64,000 nt of DNA from Aquabacterium sp. (GTDB taxonomy: Bacteria; Pseudomonadota; Gammaproteobacteria; Burkholderiales; Burkholderiaceae_C). A model generated the notes under the pieces. The model ran no database searches and was not told where the DNA came from. It saw only the letters and a program-made list of their open reading frames with translations. The stretch lies in NCBI RefSeq assembly GCF_029946005.1, contig NZ_JAQSDR010000012.1, forward strand, positions 124,001 to 188,000, read 5' to 3'. Positions within the stretch are counted from its first letter, which is position 1. Each line of letters opens with the position of its first letter. Below, piece by piece: positions 27,629 to 35,909 of the stretch. The position numbers and the translations under genes were made by a program.

Positions 27629-27658
27629 GCCATTGAACCTTTCGCCGACCTGTTTTTC

Positions 27659-27988
27659 ATGAGCCGCAAAACCACCTTCAACTTCAAGCCCAGCGTGCCC
27701 GATGTGCCTGGGTTGACGGCTGCCTTGTCAAAGGCCACACCCTTGGTGAGCTTGTTGCAACGGCTGGAAGCCTCCAAGCAGTGCCTGGAGGCCGTGCGGA
27801 CAGTCCTGCCAGTCGGCTTGGCTGCCCATGTGCGTCCTGGCCCTCTGGATGAAGAGGGCTGGACCTTGCTGGCCGCCAATTCGGCAGTCTCGGCCAAATT
27901 GCGGCAGTTGCAGCCGCATCTCATGGAGGCGCTGCGTCAGAAGGGGCTCAAGGTTAACGCAATCCGGGTTCGCGTACAAACCCAGTGA
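27659..27988 (+). CDS. DciA/DUF721-like protein
   Basis: 109 residues beginning MSRKTTFNFK. The C-terminal part (LLAANSAVSAKLRQLQPHLMEALRQKGLKVNAIRVRVQ) has the pattern of the DUF721/DciA fold, the ancestral loader of replicative helicase DnaB in bacteria lacking DnaC. The start at 27659 is chosen because similarity begins there; the frame is open far upstream over the antisense of the M23 gene. Its location near secA and an M23 gene is usual for betaproteobacteria. Confidence 0.75.
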   Translation: MSRKTTFNFKPSVPDVPGLTAALSKATPLVSLLQRLEASKQCLEAVRTVLPVGLAAHVRPGPLDEEGWTLLAANSAVSAKLRQLQPHLMEALRQKGLKVNAIRVRVQTQ

Positions 27989-27991
27989 ATT

Positions 27992-29167
27992 TCAGAGCCA
28001 CAAAGGCGGGATCAGGGCGGCCAAAGCTTGGCGCTGGCTCACGGCCTTGCCTTGCAAGGCGAAGCCCAGCAACTTCTCGGGCTGCCCTGGTGCCGTGAAG
28101 CGTGCTTCCAGGCCATCGTCGGTGGTGGTCACGTTCCATTCGCCAGGTGCATCCAGCGGGGGCGGGCACACCACGGTGGGGCAAGCAGGTGTTTTCACGA
28201 TCACGGGCATGGCGGGGTAGGCCACCGGCGTTTTCTGCCCGGCCAAGCCCGCTGCCAAGGCGCGGGCCTGCTGCATCAGCGGCAGCACATAAGGCAGGAT
28301 GTGCCCATCGACCTCGGCGCAATCGCCCACGGCGTAGACATGCTCCGCGCTGGTGGCCAGGTGGCGGTCCACCACGATGCCCCGGTTGACCGGCAGGCCA
28401 GCACTGGCGGCCAAGGCCGTGCGGGGCTTCAGGCCAATGGCTGACAGCACCAGGTCGGTCTTGAAGGTTGAGCCGTCGGTCAAGGTGATTTGCAGCCCCG
28501 CGCCATCGCTGGCCAGGTCAACCGACTGCACGGCCACGCCAAAGCGGAAGCGCGCACCAGCGGCTTCCAGCTTGGTCTGCAGATTCAGGCTGGCGGCTTC
28601 AGGCAGCAAGCGGCCCAGGGCGCGGTCAGCCAAGTCCAGCACCGTGGGCTCGATGCCCCGGTGCAGCAAGTCGTTGGCGAACTCGCAGCCGATCAGGCCC
28701 GCGCCCAGGATGGTCACGTGCTTGACGCCATCCGGGTGGTCCAGCGCTTCGGCGAACTTGGCGAAATCCTCCAGGTCGTTCACCGACAGCACGCTGTCGG
28801 CCGCGTTGCCTTTCAAGGACAGGCGAATCGGGTCGGCGCCCATGGCCAGAACCACGTCGCGGTAAGGCAGCACTTCACCACTGTTCAGCAGCAGCGTGCG
28901 GGCCTGGGTGTCCAGTCGCTCGACCGTGCTGTGCGGCCGCACCCGCGCGTTGATTTCGGCGCCAATCTTGTCGGCAGCTTTCATCACCAGCGTGGCGGCG
29001 GTTTTCTTGCCGGCCAGGGCGTTGGACAACATGGGCTTGGAATAAAAACCGGCATGGTCGCGGCTGACCACGACGATGGGCACTTGCGCGTCCAGCTTGC
29101 GCAGTTCGCGGGCCACGTTGTAGCCCGCCAGGCCAGAACCGATGATGACGACCGAATCAGACGACAT
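27992..29167 (-). CDS. rubredoxin-NAD(+) reductase-like FAD oxidoreductase
   Basis: 391 residues. Two dinucleotide-binding folds: FAD site VVIIGSGLAGYNVARELR near the start, and the NADH site TILGAGLIGCEFANDL at about 150-165. The second FAD motif HVYAVGDCAEVDG is near 285. It should pass electrons from NADH to the rubredoxin encoded 15 bases upstream. The last 80 residues form the dimerisation-type domain. Together with rubredoxin and rubrerythrin it makes a complete peroxide-reducing chain. Confidence 0.92.
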   Translation of the reverse strand: MSSDSVVIIGSGLAGYNVARELRKLDAQVPIVVVSRDHAGFYSKPMLSNALAGKKTAATLVMKAADKIGAEINARVRPHSTVERLDTQARTLLLNSGEVLPYRDVVLAMGADPIRLSLKGNAADSVLSVNDLEDFAKFAEALDHPDGVKHVTILGAGLIGCEFANDLLHRGIEPTVLDLADRALGRLLPEAASLNLQTKLEAAGARFRFGVAVQSVDLASDGAGLQITLTDGSTFKTDLVLSAIGLKPRTALAASAGLPVNRGIVVDRHLATSAEHVYAVGDCAEVDGHILPYVLPLMQQARALAAGLAGQKTPVAYPAMPVIVKTPACPTVVCPPPLDAPGEWNVTTTDDGLEARFTAPGQPEKLLGFALQGKAVSQRQALAALIPPLWL

Positions 29168-29182
29168 GGGGTGTGTTCTCTT

Positions 29183-29347
29183 TTAGATCTCGATCATCTC
29201 GAAGTCGGACTTGCCGACGCCGCAGTCTGGGCAGGTCCAGGTGTCGGGCACGTCGGCCCACAGGGTGCCAGCGGCGATGCCTTCGCTGGGGATACCAGCG
29301 GCTTCGTCATACACAAAACCGCAAACGACGCATTGGAAGGTCTTCAT
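29183..29347 (-). CDS. rubredoxin
   Basis: 54 residues starting MKTFQCVVCGFVYDEAAG. Iron is held by Cys6, Cys9, Cys39 and Cys42, in CVVCG and CPDCG motifs. Small cytoplasmic one-electron carrier. It is placed between rubrerythrin (51 bases upstream) and its reductase (15 bases downstream), all leftward, so one operon is likely. Confidence 0.97.
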   Translation of the reverse strand: MKTFQCVVCGFVYDEAAGIPSEGIAAGTLWADVPDTWTCPDCGVGKSDFEMIEI

Positions 29348-29398
29348 TTCTCAAACTTTCAAAAACAGGGGGTGGATTCTGAGGCAAAAAGCCAATGT

Positions 29399-29884
29399 TC
29401 AGGCCGAAATCTTGTCCAGCACGGCTTGGTAAGCGTTGGCATGGCGTTCTTCTACCTTGGTGAGGGCGGCGAAACGCTTGGAGGCTTTCTCGAGCACGGC
29501 CTTGAACTGCGCGGCGTGCTCCTTCGATTCGGCGATCTGGTCGTCGATTTCCTTCACGGCGGCGTCATGCCCTTCGGCCACAGCGGCGTTGCGGAAGCCA
29601 GGGTACATGGTCGTGTACTCGTAGGTTTCGCCCTCAATGGCGAATTGCAATGCTTTGGCTGGCGTCATGTTGGCCTTGGGGAACAGTAAATCCAGGTGGC
29701 CGAAGGCGTGCATCACTTCCTGGTTGGCGGTTTCTTCAAAATGTTTGGCGGTGTCTTCGTCACCCATTTCGCGGCACAGCTTGGCGAAATAGCGGTACTT
29801 GATGTGGGCCATTGACTCGCCCGCGAAGGCGGCTTCGAGGTTCTGGATGGTGACCGAGGCGGGGTCGTGGAAGGGGCTGGCCAT
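29399..29884 (-). CDS. rubrerythrin (ferritin-like diiron domain)
   Basis: 161 residues from the ATG at 29884, with AAAGGA seven bases upstream. The four-helix ferritin-like domain has diiron ligands in AFAGESMAHIKY, ETANQEVMHAFGH, EGETYEYTTMYPGF and KVEERHANAY. The C-terminal rubredoxin domain of classical rubrerythrins is absent; the separately encoded rubredoxin probably supplies it. It reduces hydrogen peroxide. An open upstream frame lacks family resemblance. Confidence 0.94.
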   Translation of the reverse strand: MASPFHDPASVTIQNLEAAFAGESMAHIKYRYFAKLCREMGDEDTAKHFEETANQEVMHAFGHLDLLFPKANMTPAKALQFAIEGETYEYTTMYPGFRNAAVAEGHDAAVKEIDDQIAESKEHAAQFKAVLEKASKRFAALTKVEERHANAYQAVLDKISA

Positions 29885-29950
29885 GGGGTGGTCCTTTCTT
29901 GTCAGGTGGGTGGCAGAGGGTGCCAATGAGCTGACTTTAGGCTTGATGGA

Positions 29951-29970
29951 TGATTAAGAAAAGGCAATCA
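29951..29970 (-). promoter_or_regulatory. inverted repeat upstream of rubrerythrin
   Basis: TGATT-N10-AATCA in the 116-base gap before the rubrerythrin gene, about 67 bases before the start codon. The spacing is compatible with a LysR-type site (T-N11-A class, as used by OxyR), which would suit a peroxide-defence operon. Weak evidence. Confidence 0.25.
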
Positions 29971-30001
29971 GTTTAATGTTTGCGATTTGTTTTGACTATG
30001 A

Positions 30002-30915
30002 TCAATCTGAACTCATCTTCTGCAAGGCTGTCATCAGATAAGTCAAAGGCGCCGCGTTGATGTGAGGAGCCATGGGAAAAACATCCTCACCTGGATAAAC
30101 CACCCATTGGTGCGTGGCCTGAACGTCCGCGGATCCTGTGTGAAACCCTTTGCTGACGACGGGGGCTTTAGACCGCTTGATTTCAATGGCCCACCGCTGT
30201 GCGTTTGGCAAGTCCAAAACCAAATCAACCTCTGCGCCTGCCGATGTTCTGTAAAAAGTGGCGGTGGCCCCTTCAGGGGCTGCGGCGATGATGTTTTCAA
30301 TGGCCCAGCCTTCCCAGCTGCCGCCTGCAGCGGGGTGGCCCAGGATTGAATCGCGTGTAGGTAGGCCCAACAAGGCGTGGACCAGGCCGCTGTCGCGCAC
30401 GTAGATTTTTGGGGCCTTCACCAAGCGCTTGCCTTGATTCGATGCCCATGGCAACAAGCGGCGCACCAGCATCAAATCGCACAGCAAATCGACATGCCTG
30501 GCAACGGTTTGACCACTCACGGCCAGCGAGGCTGCCAGCTTGGCTGCGTTGATCAATTGGCCCTGTTCGTGGGCCAGCATGGCCCACAGCCGTCGCAGTG
30601 TTTGTGCAGGGATGCGTGGCCCCAGTTGGGGAATGTCGCGCTCCAGGTAGGTCGTGATGAACTGCTGGCGCCAGCGCATGCTGGCTGCGTCAGAGTTGGC
30701 CAAGACCGAGTCTGGAAAGCCGCCCCTGACCCACAAGCGCTCATGGGGCGTTGCTGCCAAATCGGGCGCTTCAATGGCCAGCACCGTGGGTAACTCAGCG
30801 TAGGCATTTTCAGCGCAAGCGTTGTTTATCCAACTTGGCGGGGCCCCAAGATGGCGACCGCAGAGAACTCTTGCAGCAATTGGCGAATGTGGGCAAAGGC
30901 AATGCGGTCGATCAT
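30002..30915 (-). pseudogene. decayed AAA (DUF4143) ATPase
   Basis: The ancestral start is the ATG at 30915 (MIDRIAFAHIRQLL). The frame reaches the Walker A motif LGPRQVG and then reads TAA (30826-30828) where Lys of GKTT is expected, an AAA to TAA change; TTLAL follows in the same frame. Most of the ATPase domain, including Walker B, is deleted. After a +1 shift the DUF4143 C-terminal domain continues cleanly from about 30760 (EAPDLAATPHERLWVRGGFP) to the stop at 30002, with YRTSAGAEVDLVL present. The 3' part could still be translated from a 324-codon frame opening at 30976, but it would lack ATPase function. Confidence 0.85.
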
Positions 30916-30957
30916 CCTTGCAATTGCTCCATAGCAAGGAAGAATTGCAAGGATGAT
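30911..30957. repeat. perfect 15-bp inverted repeat at the ancestral ATPase start
   Basis: ATCATCCTTGCAATT (30911-30925) and AATTGCAAGGATGAT (30943-30957) with a 17-base spacer. The left arm contains the ancestral start codon and its AAGG ribosome-binding site. It could be an operator or an RNA hairpin that hid the start of the now broken gene. Confidence 0.6.
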
Positions 30958-30966
30958 TGGCTTGTT

Positions 30967-30994
30967 TTTCATCCATGAAATGCCCCCCTACAAT
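30967..30994 (+). promoter_or_regulatory. candidate promoter and palindrome before the polysaccharide locus
   Basis: A TACAAT -10-like box at 30989-30994 lies 34 bases before the export gene. TTTCAT-cc-ATGAAA, a perfect 14-base palindrome, covers 30967-30980 where the spacer or -35 region would be, so it could be an operator. No good -35 box is visible. Confidence 0.35.
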
Positions 30995-31027
30995 CCGGTG
31001 ACGATTTCACATGGAAGAAGTGGGCTC

Positions 31028-33553
31028 ATGACTCAACGCAGGTCGCATCCGTTCCGCCAGATCATTGCTTTATTGACTTCGTTTTCAGTGCTGGTGGCGC
31101 CTTTGGCGCATGGGCAAGGGCTGGGTAGTTTTGGCAACGGTGGGGCGGGTTCCGACAAAAGAAGCGATGACCCCTATGGGGCTTCAAGTCAAGGTGGTTT
31201 TGGTGCTTCCATGGGTGGCGCCAGTCGCCAGGACTCTGGCCTGGGCCGAATGGACAGCAGCATGGGCAGCCCCCAGATCCGTCAATCGTCGGGCGATGAG
31301 CGCAGCGGGTATCCAAATCAAGGCCTGGGCGCGCAAGGGCGAAACGGCAACTCCCAGCAGATCTTCACCGGCGATCAGAATTTAAGGCCCCTGCCGCCCA
31401 ACGATTTCCAGAAGTTTGTGCTGGAAAGCACAGGGCAGTCCTTGTCCTTGTATGGCGCCACGTTCTTCTCTCAAGCGGGCAGCTACCAGCCCTTGGCCAA
31501 CACCCCGGTGTCGCCCGACTACACCTTGGGCCCCGGAGACGAGGTCCTGATCCGTGGCTGGGGCGCGGTGGACGTCGATGTCAAGGCGGTGGTAGACCGC
31601 AATGGCCTGATCCACATCCCGCGCGTGGGGGCCGTGTCATTGGGCGGCGTCAAGTCTTCGCAGGCCGAAGGCGTGATCCATGCCGCCGTGGGCCGCTATT
31701 ACCGCGACTTTCAATTGAGCGTCACGCTGGGCCAACTGCGCGGCGTGACTGTGTACGTGGTTGGTCAGGCCCGCAAGCCTGGGGCTTACACATTGGCCAG
31801 CACGTCTACTTTGGTTTCGGCGCTGTTCGCCAGCGGTGGGCCTGGCGCCAATGGCAGCTTGCGCCATGTGCAGGTCAAGCGTGCCGACCGTGTTGTGGCT
31901 GAGCTGGACCTCTACGCCTTCTTGTCCAAGGGCGACAAGAGTGCGGACATCAAGCTGCAGGACGGCGACACCATCGTGATCCCGGCCGCGCGCGGCTACG
32001 TGGCCCTGACCGGCAAGGTGAACACGCCTGGGGTTTATGAACTGGCGGGCAAGAACGACAGCATCGACAGTGTGCTGGCTTTGGCGGGTGGCTTGCCCGT
32101 GGTGGCCGATCCCAAGCGCGCTTATCTGGAGCGCGTTGATCCTTCGCGCAAGCCGTCGCGCAGTGTTGAAAGCTTTGCTCTGGATGGTGAGGGCCTGAAG
32201 CGCTCTTTGAAGAGTGGTGACTTGCTGACGGTTCAATCACTCACTGCCGAGTTTGGCAACGCCATCACCTTGCGGGGCAATGTGGACCAGCCTGTGCGTC
32301 TGCCGTGGCACCAGGGCATGAAGGTTCGGGATCTGATTCCGAACAAGGCATTTTTGATGTCGCGCGCCTCCGTGAAGCGCCAGAACGAAGTGTTGCTGAC
32401 CGAGGATGAGAAGCGGCGGATTGACCGCAATGCCTTGCGCCGCAATCGCATGGACAACGACCAGCCATCGCCAGACAGTTTGTTTGGATCAGAAGGCCGG
32501 GTGACCGACTCTGACAGCGCTGGCCTGCGCGATGTGCGTGAAACTGCGGATACGCTGGCCCAGCGCATTGGCAATCTGGTGGATGAAGTGAACCTTGATT
32601 ACGCCGTGATTGAACGGGTAGACAGCAACGACGTGTCGGTCAAGCTGGTGCCTTTCAACCTTGGCAAGGCTTTGGAAGATGCGGCCAGCCCCGAGAACCT
32701 GACCTTGCAGCCAGGCGATGTGGTGACGGTGTTCTCGGTCAATGATGTGCGAGTGCCACAGGCCAAGAGGCAGGTGTTTGTTCGGGTTGAGGGCGAAGTG
32801 CAGCGGCCTGGTATCTATCAGATGAAGCCTGGTGACAGTTTGTCTCAGTTGGTGGAGTTGGCCGGTGGCCTGACGCCGGATGCTTATCTTTTTGGATCAA
32901 GTTTTTACCGCGAAGAGGTGCGCAAGACGCAGGCGGAAAATTTGGAGCGCCTGGTGCGGCGCTTGGAGGCGCAAAGCCAGACCAAGCTTAGTTCGTCGGC
33001 AGCGAGCTTGTCGAATGTGAGCGGAGATGCCGTGGCGCAGCTGCGTGTGCAAGCCGAGGCCGCGGCTCAAAAGCAGGCTTTGGATCGCTTGCGCAATCTC
33101 AAGCCGACGGGACGCATCATGCTGGGCTTGGCGGATGATCAGGCCACTGCAGATGCACTGCCAGTGTTGAAGCTAGAAAACCAGGACCGTTTGGTCGTGC
33201 CTGCCAGGCCTGATTTCGTGCATGTGCTGGGATCGGTCAACACAGAGTCTTCGTTGATATGGCAACCGGGTAGAACGGTCCAGAACTATCTGGACTTGGC
33301 AGGCCTGACCAGTGGCGCCGACAAAGATGAGTTGTTCGTCATTCGTGCAGATGGCAGTGTGTTGTCTGATGCTGACCATTGGTTCAATCGCATCACCAGC
33401 ACAAAGGTGCTGGCCGGGGATCTGATCGTATTGCCTGAAAAGACCGACCATGAAAGTGGATGGAGTGTGTTCACACGCAATGCCAAAGACATCACGCAGA
33501 TCATCTACCAGTTCAGTCTTGGAGCTGCGGCGATCAAGACCTTGCGCGACTAG
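31028..33553 (+). CDS. polysaccharide export protein with multiple SLBB domains
   Basis: 841 residues, much longer than Wza (about 380). A signal peptide (about 10-30, IIALLTSFSVLVAPLAHGQ) is followed by a glycine/serine-rich low-complexity stretch to about 120. The Poly_export domain (DYTLGPGDEVLIRGWG) is next, then repeated SLBB-type units marked by motifs such as VYVVGQARKPGAYTL, VALTGKVNTPGVYEL, VFVRVEGEVQRPGIYQM and VHVLGSVNTES. It would form the outer-membrane/periplasmic channel. The start is ATG 31028. It opens the rightward arm, 24 bases before the chain-length gene. Confidence 0.92.
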   Translation: MTQRRSHPFRQIIALLTSFSVLVAPLAHGQGLGSFGNGGAGSDKRSDDPYGASSQGGFGASMGGASRQDSGLGRMDSSMGSPQIRQSSGDERSGYPNQGLGAQGRNGNSQQIFTGDQNLRPLPPNDFQKFVLESTGQSLSLYGATFFSQAGSYQPLANTPVSPDYTLGPGDEVLIRGWGAVDVDVKAVVDRNGLIHIPRVGAVSLGGVKSSQAEGVIHAAVGRYYRDFQLSVTLGQLRGVTVYVVGQARKPGAYTLASTSTLVSALFASGGPGANGSLRHVQVKRADRVVAELDLYAFLSKGDKSADIKLQDGDTIVIPAARGYVALTGKVNTPGVYELAGKNDSIDSVLALAGGLPVVADPKRAYLERVDPSRKPSRSVESFALDGEGLKRSLKSGDLLTVQSLTAEFGNAITLRGNVDQPVRLPWHQGMKVRDLIPNKAFLMSRASVKRQNEVLLTEDEKRRIDRNALRRNRMDNDQPSPDSLFGSEGRVTDSDSAGLRDVRETADTLAQRIGNLVDEVNLDYAVIERVDSNDVSVKLVPFNLGKALEDAASPENLTLQPGDVVTVFSVNDVRVPQAKRQVFVRVEGEVQRPGIYQMKPGDSLSQLVELAGGLTPDAYLFGSSFYREEVRKTQAENLERLVRRLEAQSQTKLSSSAASLSNVSGDAVAQLRVQAEAAAQKQALDRLRNLKPTGRIMLGLADDQATADALPVLKLENQDRLVVPARPDFVHVLGSVNTESSLIWQPGRTVQNYLDLAGLTSGADKDELFVIRADGSVLSDADHWFNRITSTKVLAGDLIVLPEKTDHESGWSVFTRNAKDITQIIYQFSLGAAAIKTLRD

Positions 33554-33577
33554 TTTCCCTTGCATGGAAAAGACCAC

Positions 33578-34750
33578 ATGACCGAGCATTCGAGCGACGG
33601 CAAATCGAGTTCCCCGTTGATTGGCCTTCTAATTACCCTTGGAGAAGGCAAGAGGCTGCTACTGGTGATCGCCCTGCTAGGGGTGGCCATATCGATTGGT
33701 TGCGTGCTGTCGATGCCGCGCTACTATGCTGCAACGACCATCATCATGCCGCCTCAACAGTCACAGACCTCAGGGGTGGGTGCGTTGGCGCAACTGGGCT
33801 TGTTGCCTGCGATGGCGGGCAACAGCCTGGGTTTCAAATCAGCGGATGACACGTACATTGCGTTCCTGAAAACAAGGCGGTTGCAGGATGTGTTGATTGC
33901 GCGCTTTCAACTCCAATCCCGATACGAGGTAAATTCGGTGGAAGCCGCTCGCTTCGCCCTGACGGATCTGGTTAATGCCGTGCCAGACAAAAAAAGTGGC
34001 CTCATCACGATCACGGTTGAAGACACGGATCCAAAGTTTGCAGTCGAACTGGCCAATGCGCATGTGAGCGAATTGCGAAAGATGCTGAGCAAGATCGCAT
34101 TGACCGAGGCCCAACAGCGACGCATTTTCTTCGAGGGGCAGGTCACTGCTGCGCGCGATGCGTTGACAAAAGCTGAGGCGCTTTTCCTGCGAGAGCAAGC
34201 ACGCAGCGGCTTTGTCGTCACACAGGCTTTCGCTGAAACCAGCCTTCGCGCGAATGTCGAGTTGCGTGCCCAGATTCTGATCAAAGAAGTGAATTTGCAG
34301 GCACTCAGTCGCTTTGCGACACCCCAGAATTCTGACATGCAGCGCCTGCGCGCAGAGTTGGCAGCACTTCGGTCTCAGCTAACCCTGCTTGAAAGTGGTC
34401 AAGGTGCAAGGGTGTCTGGCGCGACGAGTGATGCCGGTGAAAGAGATGGCGGGGCGCTTGGCGCCTTTCGGGAGATGAAGGTACGGGAAGCTGCACTGGA
34501 AGCTCTGGTCCGACAGTTCGAATTGGCCAAGCTGGATGAGAGCAAGGAAGGGCCTTTGTTCCAGCAGGTTGATGAGGCCTCTGCATCGGCCATTCCGAGC
34601 CGGCCCAAGCGTGCGCAATTTGTGGCCTTGGCAGCATTGCTGTCATTGCTGTTTGGCAGCTTTCTGGTCGTGGTACGTGCCAAGTTGCGCGGCACAGAAA
34701 CTGATGACGAGCGGGCGTGGCAAAAACTGCTGCGCGCTTGGAAGTTGTAA
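33578..34750 (+). CDS. chain-length determinant (Wzz/GNVR) family protein
   Basis: 390 residues with two transmembrane helices (about 26-47 and 343-362) around a periplasmic coiled-coil domain, the Wzz topology. It begins MTEHSSDGKSS and has a proline-containing segment (EASASAIPSRPKRAQFVAL) before the second helix, as in the family. There is no C-terminal tyrosine-kinase domain, so it is not a Wzc. It regulates polymer length in the inner membrane. The start is ATG 33578 with GGAAAAG upstream. Confidence 0.88.
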   Translation: MTEHSSDGKSSSPLIGLLITLGEGKRLLLVIALLGVAISIGCVLSMPRYYAATTIIMPPQQSQTSGVGALAQLGLLPAMAGNSLGFKSADDTYIAFLKTRRLQDVLIARFQLQSRYEVNSVEAARFALTDLVNAVPDKKSGLITITVEDTDPKFAVELANAHVSELRKMLSKIALTEAQQRRIFFEGQVTAARDALTKAEALFLREQARSGFVVTQAFAETSLRANVELRAQILIKEVNLQALSRFATPQNSDMQRLRAELAALRSQLTLLESGQGARVSGATSDAGERDGGALGAFREMKVREAALEALVRQFELAKLDESKEGPLFQQVDEASASAIPSRPKRAQFVALAALLSLLFGSFLVVVRAKLRGTETDDERAWQKLLRAWKL

Positions 34751-34762
34751 GTCGGCGTACTG

Positions 34763-35896
34763 TCAGGGTATCGATGGCAGGTGCCTCAGCAAGGCGGTGT
34801 ACATGCCGATCACCGTTTCTTCGCTGAATTCTCGTTCCACTTTCAATCGCCCTTGTTCACCCATTTCCATGCGGCGCTCTGGTGTCAGTCTTAACATTTC
34901 GGTCATTTTCTCGACCAAGTGCCCTGCATCTCTTGGACGGCATAGCAGGCCGTTGATCTGGTCTGTCACGACTTCTCGACAACCGATCCAATCCGTTGTG
35001 ATGATGGGGCGCCGGGCCGCAGCGGCTTCCAGCAGCGTGCGCGGTACACCTTCCATGTAGTAAGAAGGCAGTACGACACAATGAGCCTTCTCAAGTTCTT
35101 CTTCTATGCGATCACTGATGCCAAGGTATCGGATGACCCCCTCTGTTTCCCACGCGCGGACTTGTGCAAGCGAAACATACTTCGCATGGTTTTCGGCGGT
35201 GAATCCAACAACACAACATTCGACCTCTGGATAAGTCTGGCGCAGATGCCGGGCTGCTTCGATGAATTCTCCAACCCCTTTTTCCCAAAGCAGCCTGGCT
35301 GCCAGCAGGAAACGAAATGGCCGCTCCTGAATGGGGTGAGCTGCGTTGCACGTTCCAAAACGAACCAGATCCACGCCCGAGCCGGGTATGCGGCACGAGC
35401 GCTCCGCTTTGACGATCCCCAACTTCAGGAACATGCTGCGGTCTTGCTCGTTTTGGAAGAAGACCATTGCCGAATGCCGCAGAGCAAGCTTGTAGAGATT
35501 GGTGGCGGCCGAGGTCAACCAGTTCTTTTTTGTGAAAGCAAAACCCAGTCCGGCTACATTATTGATGACTGGTATGCCTGTGAATTTAGCGGCCAAGGAT
35601 CCGTATACGTTTGGTTTGATGGTGAAACCCAAAAATGCGGTTGGTTTTTCATTTTTGAGAAGCCGAATATATTGCAGAAGCAGTCGTATATCCTTGCGCG
35701 GGCTGGTTCCCTGGCTGTCCAGGTCAACGGCCTGGAATCGGCAACCCAATGTGGAGAGGAGATCGGCATAGTCGTCCCTGGGGGCAACGGCGACCACTTC
35801 GTAACCTTCTTGCACAAGGGCCTTGATCAGGCCAGCTCGGAAGTTGTAGAGATTCCAGGCGCTGTTGAGCGCGATAACGACTTTTCTTTCTCTCAC
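34763..35896 (-). CDS. glycosyltransferase, GT4/GT1 family (WbpL-cluster type)
   Basis: 377 residues from a GTG at 35896 (AAGGA five bases upstream). GT-B fold: the N-terminal half begins VVIALNSAWNLYNFRAGLI and has VINNVAGLGFAF. The C-terminal half has FLLAARLLWEKGVGEFIEAA and the nucleotide-sugar motif SYYMEGVPRTLLEAAAARRPIITT. It transfers a sugar onto the lipid-linked repeat unit on the cytoplasmic face. It is the only leftward gene inside the rightward arm, with its start 13 bases from that of the divergent acetyltransferase. The frame is open beyond the GTG, but that part overlaps the acetyltransferase gene. Confidence 0.9.
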   Translation of the reverse strand: MRERKVVIALNSAWNLYNFRAGLIKALVQEGYEVVAVAPRDDYADLLSTLGCRFQAVDLDSQGTSPRKDIRLLLQYIRLLKNEKPTAFLGFTIKPNVYGSLAAKFTGIPVINNVAGLGFAFTKKNWLTSAATNLYKLALRHSAMVFFQNEQDRSMFLKLGIVKAERSCRIPGSGVDLVRFGTCNAAHPIQERPFRFLLAARLLWEKGVGEFIEAARHLRQTYPEVECCVVGFTAENHAKYVSLAQVRAWETEGVIRYLGISDRIEEELEKAHCVVLPSYYMEGVPRTLLEAAAARRPIITTDWIGCREVVTDQINGLLCRPRDAGHLVEKMTEMLRLTPERRMEMGEQGRLKVEREFSEETVIGMYTALLRHLPSIP

Positions 35897-35909
35897 AAAG
35901 GTCCTTGCT

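Noticed and set aside
26726..27658. Long upstream extension of the DciA-like frame
   Set aside because: It is antisense to the M23 peptidase gene and has no similarity; only the part from 27659 resembles DUF721.
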